Assembly (NCBI GenBank): GCA_963696025.1
Contig: CAVOII010000005.1
Span: forward strand, 313,888 to 377,887
Direction: 5' to 3'
Length of the DNA: 64,000 bases
DNA from: JABCYV01 sp963696025
Lineage (GTDB): Bacteria; Acidobacteriota; Terriglobia; Terriglobales; Acidobacteriaceae
The notes beneath the pieces are model-generated. The model ran no database searches, was not told where the DNA came from, and saw only the letters and a program-made list of their open reading frames with translations. Of this stretch, positions 25,363 through 34,310 are shown piece by piece. Each line of letters begins with the position of its first letter. Position 1 is the stretch's first letter. A program made the translations under genes and the position numbers.

Positions 25363-28300
25363 GACATGAACAGATGTCCACAAGCCGGTCATTTATATCT
25401 ACGTTGTGTCGTGTTAGTGCAAGCACACGCTCAGAACTGGACTCTCCCATGTCGTCCATTGCCAGCATCTGCTCCCACTCGGCCCAAATCAGTAGCGTCT
25501 GCGCTGCCTCTTGCTTTGATGGGCTCAAAGAATCCGTGAGCTGGACCCCAACTATCCGTTGCTTTCCAGAGAAGGTTTTGTCAGCAGAAGCGGTCGATAG
25601 AGCTCGACCAAAGACGCTCGCCGCCAGTGCCTCAATTCTGTCCGCAATCTTCGCAGAAGATAGATCGAGAAGGTGAGTCCGCCCCTTCAACGTACTAGCA
25701 GCTGCCCACGTGCCTGTGGTAGAAAATGTTACGGCAGAGATGCTGTCGTCGCTGTCAGAAATGTGAACTAAGTCGCGGCCGTTGCTGGTGCTTACTACGT
25801 GCGCAGCTCTACCAGAACCGACGATGAGTGTGGAGGCATCTTTTGGGTTGAATTGAATTGCTCCGATTGAGCCATCGAATGCTTTTGTCGGACTCCACTC
25901 CAGATCCTGCATCCTGCTGTCCTCTATCTTCATTACCTTCACCACCCCATCAGCAGTACCGGCAGCGAGCAGCTGCGAGTCGCTACTAAAGGCGAGTGCG
26001 GTGATCGGGTTCTTTATAGACTCTCCCGATGGTCCTGCTGAGGGTTTTCCGCTCTTGTCCACTAGTACTTTGGCCGTCCTCGCCAGCCCGATTTCGAAAT
26101 CGATTTTATAAGTGCTAAGACCGCCGCAATCGTCGCCTATTGACAAGATCGACCCATTGGGAGTAAGTCCAAGCGAAAGCGCTGCTTCTTGGCACTGCTC
26201 TGAGCTAGCGTCACGTTTGTGAAAGACCCCATCTAGCACAGAAGCTCTCTCTTTCGCCACATCAACCACCCACACCACGCCATCGCATTCGACGGCAACT
26301 ATAGCGACATCCTTGGCAGCGGCGGCGTGACAAGGCTCTCCCTGGCGGTCAACCGACCACGGGTCCCCCGTTAATTTGAAGGGTTTAGTAGTTCCTGTCA
26401 CTAATAAGTTAGCACCGTTCACCTCCCGAAACCGCTTGGATGCGTCGTCGAATTCAATTATCTTTGAGCTCGGTGCAACATACCCCATCTTGCCCTTACT
26501 TGGATCACCTTGGATCTCCGCATTTCTAGTGGGATGATCAGGAATCGCGTTGCCCTTAGACGCCCGATCCGAAACGGACAAGCAAGAAACAGCAATAAGA
26601 TTACCTTTATTGCCAACTGCCACTTGCTGCGGGTTAGGACAAGCGAATAGATCTACATCAGGTGGCTCAGCGTTCTCCGTCGCAAACCTCACTACTTCTC
26701 CGTTTGCGGCGCTCGCAAAAGCAACGTGGGGGTTAGGAGAGAAAGCGATCCACGTTGCACGATCCGAGACCGTGACCCGTGACGTTTCAAAGCCAGTTGC
26801 TGCGAGCTTTACACGCGCCGTGCTCTCTCCGACTGCCAGACCGAGAAAGTAGTCAGTAGGGCTAAAAGTGAGATGCGAAACTTTTCGTCCGAAGTAGTCA
26901 CTCCACTTAAGTGTGCCCTCCACCTTTCCGGCACTAGCCTGGTATGACACAACCCGAAGTACATTGTCATGACCATCCTCGGAATAGGCCAATAACATCG
27001 TGTTTGGATCATTACTGAATGCGATTGCGGCAATCGGGTAGGAGGTCTTTAACTCCCCGGAGTGACGATTTATGTGGAGGGTAGTCTGTGACTGCATCTT
27101 AAGATCAATTATAGTTATCTTCCCATCTACCATGCCGACCGCTAGGAGACTACCATCAGCTGAAAAGTCGAGAGGTGCATCAGTTGATACGCCGTGGACC
27201 TCTCTAGGTTTGGTCTTTCTCCAAAGGTCAACCAACCGAAGAACTGCAGTCGGTCGCTGGTTACTGCGTGTTACATCTTCTTTCTCTACATATGCGAGAT
27301 ATCGTCCATCCTTACTGAGGGCTTCGTTAAGGAGTGAAATCTGGTCACGCTCAAAGAGGGGTGCATCGTGTCCGGGCATTTCCGTTACCCGAATCGCCCC
27401 AATTATTCTTCTAGGAGTGGAAGGCTGCGGAGTTTGGTATTCGACCGTCGCAAGCCACCGTGCAGACGTCGTGCCATCTGGTCTCGAAGGCTCTACAATC
27501 AGGGCAACGTTACTTACACATGGGACGGTACCCACCTCACTAGTACTAGGCCCTCCGAGCTCTCTAATAGTCGCCCTGTTCCTTTTGCATGGTGTTGCGG
27601 CATACCGTCCAGAAGGGCTAACGGCAGTAACACGCTCTTCTCCCAGAAAGTGCTGGTCTTCAACGTAATCAGGAGATCGGAATGTTACCGGCTGTAGGCC
27701 TTCCGCCAAATCTTTAGGAGTAGAAAGTGCTACGATACGAAAGGTATTCTTACTCTTATCTCCTTTGTCAGGCACGACAAAGAGTCGGTCAATTGGCTGT
27801 TTGGCCTGGGTTGGAAGGGGAATTCCGGGTGTGATCCTGTCGAAGGTCTCCCAGGCAGCCAGATCTGTGTTCGATGGTCTTGCTTGGATCTTAAATGACG
27901 CGATATCCAGGAGGGCAGCACGCTCCTGTGTTTTCGACCCCAGTTGAGCCCGCTCATACTCCGATTGACTGGCGTAGTCGTCAGCACTCTTAGTTTTTGC
28001 AAAGAGGAGAGCAACGGCCAAAGCGATTGGGAAGGCGCCTAACATTGTGACTAATGCGAGTTTCCAGAGGCGTGACCACCGGACGTGCCATTTGCTGTCA
28101 TTGATATAGGTGTTTACATTCTTCCAATCTGGATTGCCGTTTACCTTGTCACCATCGAGCTTATATCGTACGCTCCAGGCCTCAGTCCAACCTTTGGTTG
28201 GACTCGACAAAAGCTCCTGAAAGTATTCGACTTCGCCGGCTTGAAGCCAGCCGCGGATGCTAGCCTCATGATCGCGGGCATTCTGTGCGAGTCGTTGATA

Positions 28301-29662
28301 CTGCCCGGCCGATGCAGATTCCTCGCGCACCCACTTTGCAAGCCTTTGCCAGCCATATATTAAGCTCTCGTGGGTAATGTCTATTGTGGCAGTATCCGGC
28401 AACTCAGGAGGCTCGCGAACTTCAGCACGGTCAGAATCTCCTAGCCCGTCTTCGAGGTCCGGTGAGGTGAGAAAGGCCACCCGGTCGTCCAAGAAGTGCC
28501 TTATGATGGCTCGGATGTCACTCTTGTCTGCCTCCTTCTTACAACCTACGAGGGAGTTGATGTCTGCTATAGTTGTTGGGCAGCGAATGAGACGATTCGA
28601 CACGTCTTGAGCAGTGATTCGTTTGAAGATGAGCTCGGTGATGTCCTGCCGTCGGCTTGTCCCAAGACTCCCAAACAAGCGCTCCGCATGCTCGTCCAGA
28701 GCGCGGTCGAATTCGCCCGCACGTCTGTAGTCATCGAGAGATAATTCAGCCGATAATTCGGCCGAAGGCCCTGCTTGTAGGGCTACTGACCCTTGCGCTT
28801 GGACACCATCGGCATTTCGAGACGACCACTGCTCCCACGTTTGCGCAAGGACATGCTGGAGCCTTGGCAGGTTACGAGGTTCATCATTGAAATCATTTAG
28901 CAATCGATTAAGTAATGGTCGCTCGACATCACCTGCGGGGCTTCCCAATTTAGCTGGACGGACAATAGCATCTACCAGTTCACCGACGGTCATGCGCGAG
29001 ATAAGGTATTGAGTTCTATTCAAGAGCTCTGGAAAATCTCGGAAGCGTGCGCAATCACCTAGATAGTCTGAGCGCATCGTGATAACCACGTATATGGGAA
29101 CCTCAGATTGTTGCGATGCCTTCATTAAGCGATCGACGAATGCCCGGGCAGGCTCGAATTCATCTTCTTCTGTACCTATGGTTCTTGTCCGGGAGGGGAC
29201 CAATGTAAATACCTCTTCAAATTGATCGACGACGATAAGGAGGTTTTCCTCAAATTCGAGCCGTTGCCCCTTCCCCAAAAAGTCGCGGCCAATCTTGATT
29301 AGGCTTCGACTGTCTAGGCCAAACGTTTCCGCCAGCTCTTTGACTCCATTGCCATCCGGTGATTGTGAGACGACGCCCCGCGCCAAGCTTCGCCAGAGGG
29401 ATTTCATAGGATGAGTGCCGGGCCGGAGGACGATGGTCCGCCACCGATAGCATGCGTTGGTTATGAAACCCTTTCGTAGTGAGGGTAAGAGTCCCGCCTT
29501 GACAAGAGATGACTTCCCGCTCCCAGAGACGCCAACCACAGCGAGGAAGTGATCCTGGTCCAGCCGGTCCAGCAGCTCCCTAACTTGTCGTTCCCGCCCG
29601 AAGAAGAAGCGGTTGTCTTGTGTATCGAATGGTCTGAGGCCTGGATAGGGATTGCGCCTCAT
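25205..29662 (-). CDS. nSTAND ATPase with transmembrane segment and WD40 propeller
   Basis: A 1485-residue signal-transducing ATPase. The N-terminus YPGLRPF...RFFFGRE is typical of the nSTAND1 family. Walker A is GVSGSGKS (44-51) and Walker B LLIVVDQFEE (141-150). A conserved helical region with ITHESLIYGWQRL (about 429-441) follows. One membrane helix lies at about 533-555, so the propeller is predicted to sit across the membrane. Residues 600-1480 contain many WD40-like blades (LDFSADGSLLAVG and ITALAFSSDSQLLAAG, for example). Such proteins sense an invader or stress signal and activate an effector. The TIR gene ends three bases before its ATG, so the TIR protein is the likely partner. Its 3' end overlaps the maturase gene by 158 bases in antisense. 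Confidence 0.9.
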   Translation of the reverse strand: MRRNPYPGLRPFDTQDNRFFFGRERQVRELLDRLDQDHFLAVVGVSGSGKSSLVKAGLLPSLRKGFITNACYRWRTIVLRPGTHPMKSLWRSLARGVVSQSPDGNGVKELAETFGLDSRSLIKIGRDFLGKGQRLEFEENLLIVVDQFEEVFTLVPSRTRTIGTEEDEFEPARAFVDRLMKASQQSEVPIYVVITMRSDYLGDCARFRDFPELLNRTQYLISRMTVGELVDAIVRPAKLGSPAGDVERPLLNRLLNDFNDEPRNLPRLQHVLAQTWEQWSSRNADGVQAQGSVALQAGPSAELSAELSLDDYRRAGEFDRALDEHAERLFGSLGTSRRQDITELIFKRITAQDVSNRLIRCPTTIADINSLVGCKKEADKSDIRAIIRHFLDDRVAFLTSPDLEDGLGDSDRAEVREPPELPDTATIDITHESLIYGWQRLAKWVREESASAGQYQRLAQNARDHEASIRGWLQAGEVEYFQELLSSPTKGWTEAWSVRYKLDGDKVNGNPDWKNVNTYINDSKWHVRWSRLWKLALVTMLGAFPIALAVALLFAKTKSADDYASQSEYERAQLGSKTQERAALLDIASFKIQARPSNTDLAAWETFDRITPGIPLPTQAKQPIDRLFVVPDKGDKSKNTFRIVALSTPKDLAEGLQPVTFRSPDYVEDQHFLGEERVTAVSPSGRYAATPCKRNRATIRELGGPSTSEVGTVPCVSNVALIVEPSRPDGTTSARWLATVEYQTPQPSTPRRIIGAIRVTEMPGHDAPLFERDQISLLNEALSKDGRYLAYVEKEDVTRSNQRPTAVLRLVDLWRKTKPREVHGVSTDAPLDFSADGSLLAVGMVDGKITIIDLKMQSQTTLHINRHSGELKTSYPIAAIAFSNDPNTMLLAYSEDGHDNVLRVVSYQASAGKVEGTLKWSDYFGRKVSHLTFSPTDYFLGLAVGESTARVKLAATGFETSRVTVSDRATWIAFSPNPHVAFASAANGEVVRFATENAEPPDVDLFACPNPQQVAVGNKGNLIAVSCLSVSDRASKGNAIPDHPTRNAEIQGDPSKGKMGYVAPSSKIIEFDDASKRFREVNGANLLVTGTTKPFKLTGDPWSVDRQGEPCHAAAAKDVAIVAVECDGVVWVVDVAKERASVLDGVFHKRDASSEQCQEAALSLGLTPNGSILSIGDDCGGLSTYKIDFEIGLARTAKVLVDKSGKPSAGPSGESIKNPITALAFSSDSQLLAAGTADGVVKVMKIEDSRMQDLEWSPTKAFDGSIGAIQFNPKDASTLIVGSGRAAHVVSTSNGRDLVHISDSDDSISAVTFSTTGTWAAASTLKGRTHLLDLSSAKIADRIEALAASVFGRALSTASADKTFSGKQRIVGVQLTDSLSPSKQEAAQTLLIWAEWEQMLAMDDMGESSSERVLALTRHNVDINDRLVDICSCLKTDLEVSGVTHPEVCGKVPTKRSDGGTGKCFVEAIRDGTGKADAPTQPIQF

Positions 29663-29665
29663 CAG

Positions 29666-31153
29666 CTATCCCGCGTCGTCGGTGAGACTAGAGAGAAAGC
29701 GCTGGAGTCTGCCGGGATCGAATAGTGATTCGGTGGGCGCACTAATGGCCCCCAGGCTCGATGAAGACCCCACCGGGTGTGAATTCACGCTCGGGTTGCG
29801 CTTACCTATGACGTTTTCGACTGCTCCTAGCTCTCTAAGAACGCTTGCTCGGGCCTTATCGTCAGGTTCGGATGTGAATATTGCTGCAGACTTATACTTG
29901 GCTCGACCGTCGCTTTTCCGATCCAGCACTTCTCTCCAAGTGTCCCGCAGCCAGTACTTGTCACCCCGATCCCAGTCGACGAGAACTGCGTCACAACTGC
30001 TAAGGAGTTCTTCGTGTTCTCTTATGAATTCGGACGGAAGACCCTCTGAAGGAGATACTGGCTGGAAAGGCTTGAGTTGAATAGGCTTTGGCTGTGCAAG
30101 ATTTTCTTTCGTGATTTGCTCGACTAGGTGGGATGCCTTCTCGAGCTTTGGCCCCTTGCTATCGGAAATCACGTAGAATCTGATCTTGCTCACTGGTCCG
30201 GATGTGTCAGACGCGAGTGGATAACTCGCTTTTTCAGGATCGGTCTTTAGGCGATCATAAAGTTTGTTTGCAAGATTGCCGATGTAAAGCTCTAGGCCAT
30301 CCTTTTGAAGCTCGCTAATGAACCGGTTCTGCTCGGAACTGCGCTTCTCGTACTCTTTAGTACCGATCCAAAACACTGATCGTTTAGTATTCTCCTGTGC
30401 GAATTTCAGTAAATCCGCGATTTGTGGTTGGTATTCACTACCCAGGATAAATACGCAGAACTTGGATACCTTAATCCATTCGTGCAAGCGCCCAGCTGCT
30501 TCATCGAAATCAGGAATGTAGACGCCTGGCAAGAGCCGGTGTCCGTCGCCAAAGAGCTCCGTCTCTAGTACCTTAACTTCATCACCCAAACTGAGATTAG
30601 AGAACTTTATAACGAAGACAGGGTCGAACTGAGACTTAAGATCCTGTAAGCGGTTAGCAACACGCGCCGCCAAGTATTCTATTTGGTCTGTATATTGGTC
30701 GGTTCCCTGTTTCAGAGTGCGATCGACTCTGCCAGTGCAGATGTAGAAGGGCACTTCTGTTAGGCCCTTAACCCAATACCGATAATTTCCGTCCAGATCA
30801 GGCAGAAAAACGACCTTAAAGACCAACGATGCATGCTGATTGCCGGATGTAAGGCGCGGCGACCGTCTGAACCAACTGAGTTCCTCGTTGCAAAATTCAC
30901 TTAGTAGGAGGGATGGCGATATTACTGGAACGAACAGAGCCGATCCTTTAACATCGTCTTGCAGCCTGCCCCGGTATTTCTCATCGGGAGCAAGTTCGTC
31001 GTCCATGAATACGTCGACAGTGCCGAGGCGCCCCTCCAGGCTATTTTTCAAGTCCTTTCTGAAAACTGAGACCCATCCAGAACCGCGTGGATTGTCATCT
31101 TTGTGGGCGTGACAAATGAACACGTCATGGCGGACCGTGGGAACGAACGTCAT
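29666..31153 (-). CDS. TIR-domain protein, probable effector of the nSTAND system
   Basis: A 495-residue protein with ribosome site GGAGTGACAT. The N-terminus RHDVFICHAHKDD and later DVFMDDELAPDEK, LFVPVISPSLL and SEFCNEELSWF are the boxes of a TIR domain. The Glu of NEELSWF lies where NAD-cleaving TIRs have their catalytic Glu. A second Rossmann-like part (KFCVFILGSEYQPQIADLL) and a third (EELLSSCDAVLVDWDRGD) follow, possibly TIR- or SLOG-like repeats. The gene is operonic with the nSTAND ATPase. NAD depletion on activation is the expected outcome by family knowledge, not shown here. Confidence 0.85.
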   Translation of the reverse strand: MTFVPTVRHDVFICHAHKDDNPRGSGWVSVFRKDLKNSLEGRLGTVDVFMDDELAPDEKYRGRLQDDVKGSALFVPVISPSLLLSEFCNEELSWFRRSPRLTSGNQHASLVFKVVFLPDLDGNYRYWVKGLTEVPFYICTGRVDRTLKQGTDQYTDQIEYLAARVANRLQDLKSQFDPVFVIKFSNLSLGDEVKVLETELFGDGHRLLPGVYIPDFDEAAGRLHEWIKVSKFCVFILGSEYQPQIADLLKFAQENTKRSVFWIGTKEYEKRSSEQNRFISELQKDGLELYIGNLANKLYDRLKTDPEKASYPLASDTSGPVSKIRFYVISDSKGPKLEKASHLVEQITKENLAQPKPIQLKPFQPVSPSEGLPSEFIREHEELLSSCDAVLVDWDRGDKYWLRDTWREVLDRKSDGRAKYKSAAIFTSEPDDKARASVLRELGAVENVIGKRNPSVNSHPVGSSSSLGAISAPTESLFDPGRLQRFLSSLTDDAG

Positions 31154-31742
31154 ATGTCACTCCAAGGATGCTAGCCGTTTAGCTCATACGCAAGGGCCAA
31201 GTTCCTCTTGCCGCCGTGCGTCAGCAGGCCGATGCTGTGCCCAGCAATCGAAACGCGCTCTGTCAATTGGGGGCGCTGACACGCTCCCAAATGTCTTCAG
31301 ATACTCACTGCACCATTTTATAGAGGTGTGTGACACTACGGGCCAAGCATTTTACTGCGCACTTGTTCTCATGTCAATGGCAGCTCCTAAACGATACGAA
31401 GCCAAGCTGCAGCCAAGAACTCGATGTAGAAGTGGACGCGAAGCGGAAAGCGCACGAAAAGACGGCCCCGCGTGGACAAGACGCTACGGATGAAAGCGAC
31501 CGCCTCCGCTGATGAACCTGGTCTCCCGAAAGATGCGAAGTTCGTTGTTCTGCAATAGATTTACCGATTTCGCTAACGAGCAAGACTAGTCGGCCTGAGC
31601 CAGGCTGCATCTCCCTTTTCGTGACAAGGTCAACCACGACAGAACGACCTCTGGGTTCGTGGAGTATACTCCCCACTCGGAATCATCAAGTTAGGCTCTT
31701 CCGGCGCAACCCAATTGGAACAGTGACTTTGTTCTCCGCAAT
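31154..31742. other. Divergent promoter region between TIR and methyltransferase genes
   Basis: No gene is supported in these 589 bases. They must contain divergent promoters for the TIR-nSTAND operon and the methyltransferase gene. A perfect palindrome lies near the right end and is listed separately. Confidence 0.45.
31661..31672. promoter_or_regulatory. Perfect 12-bp palindrome, possible operator
   Basis: GGAGTATACTCC is a perfect inverted repeat, extended by GT and CCAC flanks, 71 bases before the methyltransferase ATG. A dimeric repressor could bind it; no regulator gene can be tied to it. Confidence 0.4.
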
Positions 31743-32531
31743 ATGATCCAACAGCCCCAATTGTGCATTGTTGGATTTGGTGTGATGGTTCCGGACCACA
31801 TCACATCAGAAGCCACGAAGGCGATGTCAAGATGTTCCAAAATCTACTCAATAGTCCGGGAGCCGGTACGGCTGTGGCTTCCAACGAGAATGCTTGGAAA
31901 GATCGAAGTTGTCAACGCGCTCGACTCGTACGTGGAGGGCGCCCTCAGGAGTGAAAACTACGATCGATTGGCAAACTCAATCCTGGATGACATCGACGAG
32001 AGTCGTACGATCGGGTATGTAACCTACGGTAACCCCATGTTTTACGATCGCGTGGCACAGGATCTGGCAATGCGGGCGAAGGGTCTAGGGATAACCACGA
32101 AAGTGGTTCCAGGGATATCGTCGTTAGACACTGTTTTGTGTGACCTGAATCTCGATGTCGCTCCGTTTATACAGATCTTCGAGGCTTCCTGGATGGTCGC
32201 TTGCCAGATCCGGCCAAGGAGTGATATCCCAGTTCTGTTGATGCAAATTGGTGCATTTGGTTCGCTTCGAACTCACTACACTCAGCGCCAAGACGGTTCC
32301 TCCTTGGAGGAGTTGGTGGAGCACTTGAGCCCATTGTATCCGTCATCACACACCGCTTACTTAGTACACTCCACAGGAAAAGAGGGCCAGCCCACAGGCA
32401 TATGTCCAGCTCACCTGGCTGACCTCTGCCATGTGACTGCAGAGCAACTCGGCGGAGCTTCCCTTTACATCCCTGCTGTAATTGACATTCAACCGAATCC
32501 ATCAATCATCACAAGGATGAGCGAACGATAG
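31743..32531 (+). CDS. Tetrapyrrole-methylase-fold methyltransferase, borosin N-methyltransferase-like
   Basis: A 262-residue SAM-dependent enzyme. LCIVGFGVMVPDHIT, YVTYGNPMFYDRV, VVPGISSLDTVLCDLNLD and IQIFEASWMVACQIRP line up with the tetrapyrrole-methylase fold. They are especially like the N-methyltransferase domain of borosins, which methylate backbone amides of a peptide. No cobalamin or siroheme genes lie nearby, which supports a non-porphyrin substrate. A substrate peptide fused to its C-terminus is absent, so if it is borosin-like it would be the split type with a separate peptide. Assignment to the borosin branch is from motif memory and needs a tree. Confidence 0.7.
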   Translation: MIQQPQLCIVGFGVMVPDHITSEATKAMSRCSKIYSIVREPVRLWLPTRMLGKIEVVNALDSYVEGALRSENYDRLANSILDDIDESRTIGYVTYGNPMFYDRVAQDLAMRAKGLGITTKVVPGISSLDTVLCDLNLDVAPFIQIFEASWMVACQIRPRSDIPVLLMQIGAFGSLRTHYTQRQDGSSLEELVEHLSPLYPSSHTAYLVHSTGKEGQPTGICPAHLADLCHVTAEQLGGASLYIPAVIDIQPNPSIITRMSER

Positions 32532-32539
32532 ACACTGCC

Positions 32540-32779
32540 TCAGTCGGGGACTGGTTCCGGAGGCTCCGGATAATCGTCCGGGGCTGGGGCTTCTGGCCCT
32601 TCCGGGGGGTCGAAAGGCTCACCCGGAATGTCCACCGGCGGAACACTAATCACGGGCCCTGGCGGCGGCGGTGGCTCTATCGTTATTGGCAGCGGAAATG
32701 GACCAGGGGTGGGAAATGGATCTGGAGCTGGGTCCGGCATAGGCAGCGGACTAGGATCAGGGAAACTGGATGCCAGCAT
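32540..32779 (-). CDS. Small proline-rich acidic peptide
   Basis: A 79-residue product from the ATG at 32779, which has an excellent ribosome site (AAGGTGGAGGAACTC before the ATG). A TTG at 32824 would add 15 residues. About 40 percent is proline, in PDP, PEP and PPPPPG runs, with many Asp/Glu and no Cys. There is no signal peptide. It converges with the methyltransferase gene, eight bases between stops. It could be a substrate peptide, a surface linker or a membrane-associated spacer. The opposite strand reads as Gly/Ser-rich and is a shadow of this repeat. Confidence 0.55.
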   Translation of the reverse strand: MLASSFPDPSPLPMPDPAPDPFPTPGPFPLPITIEPPPPPGPVISVPPVDIPGEPFDPPEGPEAPAPDDYPEPPEPVPD

Positions 32780-33043
32780 GAGTTCCTCCACCTTGCGAAA
32801 GGGCAGATCGGGCCGTTCTTCCAATCGGCATTCGCTGGAAAAATTTCCCGACGCCGTTCCACTTTAACGGGGCAATTCGTTCTAGTGCTCTCGTCCAAAC
32901 GGCACACTTTTCTAACACGAGATCTACGAATTCGCAATGGCCGAAACGGTTGAGCTGCCACTTTAGGCGGGGATTTTGCTTCCTGGCGGCAAGTTGTAGA
33001 CTTAGGCGCAACTCAGCGTGTGCCTGAGAGCCGAAGGAAGGAT

Positions 33044-33331
33044 ATGAAATTCAGCATTGTGTGCCAACGGGCTTTTGTCGGTAACGACATCGATCTTCAG
33101 ATCGATGCCGAGGCCGAAGAAGTCATCGTCGGAGTGACATGTTCTTTGGACGGAACGGATGTAGCGTCCGACGACCTGACTGATGCTCCCGCTATCTTTT
33201 ACCATCGGAGCTTTAGCCAAGTGGGAGAAGCTCAACCCGGCCAAGTCCACAAGTTAGTCGTTGCCGTTCGGGGCAAAGATGGGGACCCTATTCGGTTCGC
33301 AACTCGGATTTGGACAGATCCTGCATCATAA
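33044..33331 (+). CDS. Small all-beta protein of unknown function
   Basis: A 95-residue protein whose ATG follows GGAAGGAT. Alternating hydrophobic stretches (FSIVCQRAFVGNDIDLQI, EEVIVGVTCSLDG, HKLVVAVRGKDGD) suggest a compact Ig-like beta sandwich. No signal peptide and no catalytic motif are seen. It is divergent from the proline-rich peptide gene across 264 bases. The two may form a pair. Confidence 0.6.
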   Translation: MKFSIVCQRAFVGNDIDLQIDAEAEEVIVGVTCSLDGTDVASDDLTDAPAIFYHRSFSQVGEAQPGQVHKLVVAVRGKDGDPIRFATRIWTDPAS

Positions 33332-33859
33332 AGAACCTGTACGTGACGTGTAGTAACCGAGCCTAAGCGGGACCGGGTCTTTGGCTTTCAGAGTTATACC
33401 GGAGTTCATTAACTTTGAGTTCTCTAAGCTCTCAGAGTTAATCAGACCATGATTGCCGAGACAGCCTTCTGCGCCTTCAGCCGTGAGTCCTGCCGCATGT
33501 AAACCAGCGTAGAACTTGTGGCCTTGTGGCCTACGTGATCCTGAATTGCATTTAGCTCGTAGCAGGCGGCCAGAGTCGGCCAAATCGGCCCGTATTCGAG
33601 TCATCTTGCATAACCACGTTGGGCACCCCGCACCATCTTGTCGGTTCTGGGGCTTCCCTGGAGGCCCACCGAACAGATCGTCAGCGGAGTCGAGATATCT
33701 AGTCACGAGAATCGACGCCATGATCCCGAGCACTCGCTTGCCTTCGTCCATACTAGGCGGAATCGTACCATATTCGTATTTTGTTCGCCTTAAGAGCACA
33801 CTCGGCCCGAGCCCGGGCATACCTGCCGCAGAATCTCAATGTAGACTATGTTCGAGCGG
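33332..33859. other. Region with one doubtful minus-strand frame
   Basis: A 164-codon minus-strand frame (33326-33820) is open but its product is low-complexity in places and matches no family I know; its first third (MDEGKRVLGIMASILVTRYL) might be real. I do not annotate it as a gene. Nothing else is seen. Confidence 0.3.
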
Positions 33860-33864
33860 ATAGC

Positions 33865-34140
33865 GGCGCCGTCGGAGGGAATATTAGCCAAGGACCATCC
33901 AGTAGCCTTCAAGTCGGAGGAGAACACAATCAATCGACGGTTAACTGTGTTCCGCGGCAGAGGAGCCTTACCGAACAGCAAAAAGCGGACTTTATGAATC
34001 TATTAAAGCCGTCTTGTCCCTTCGAGGTCGCTGTTCGTCATATCCCCGGAAATTTCGAGGTCCAGACATATGCCGACCAGTTGGCGGAGGTTATCAAGAG
34101 AGCAGGGTGTACGCTCAGGAGACGGACAACTTCTCTTCAA
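33865..34140 (+). pseudogene. Truncated gene fragment (GGNI..LQVGG / LTEQQK type)
   Basis: The frame encodes AVGGNISQGPSSSLQVGG, then RSLTEQQKADFMNLLKPS and FEVQTYADQLAEVIKRAG, a pattern I recall from small membrane-anchored proteins in which this soluble part follows transmembrane helices. The expected N-terminal helices are missing and the end is cut at the direct repeat at 34136, so it is a remnant interrupted by the integrase-bearing element. Confidence 0.45.
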
Positions 34141-34196
34141 GTTAGCCGCGTGCCAGTGACCGCTTCCAACCATTCAACCATTCAAGTGAGCCGCGT
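34136..34196. repeat. Short direct repeat at an element boundary
   Basis: TTCAAGTTAGCCGCGT at 34136-34151 and TTCAAGTGAGCCGCGT at 34181-34196 differ at one base and lie 45 bases apart. They sit exactly between the truncated gene on the left and the integrase remnant on the right, so they may mark a recombination junction. Confidence 0.5.
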
Positions 34197-34203
34197 ACTC
34201 TAC

Positions 34204-34310
34204 TCATTTCTCATTGGTTGCAGCGGCTTCAAGGAGCTTTATCCCCTTGAGCAGAGCTTCAGGAATCGCCTAGCTGATTACAAAGTCGATGTACTTGTCA
34301 TGATTCCTGT
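34204..34310 (-). pseudogene. Leftover 3' end of a second integrase gene
   Basis: In the frame that continues the HNH gene after its frameshift, the minus strand encodes DKYIDFVIS, a stop, then AIPEALLKGIKLLEAAATNE. The intact integrase at 34774 ends DKYVKSIPEALMKGMKLLELAAGKK. The similarity shows a duplicated integrase tail, now without the rest of the gene. Confidence 0.75.

Noticed and set aside
32628..32867. Gly/Ser-rich plus-strand frame as a gene
   Set aside because: It is the reverse strand of the proline-rich peptide, which has the better ribosome site. The Gly/Ser pattern is what Pro codons give when read backwards.
33326..33820. 164-codon minus-strand frame
   Set aside because: No known family, low-complexity end and no good ribosome site. 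Too weak to call.
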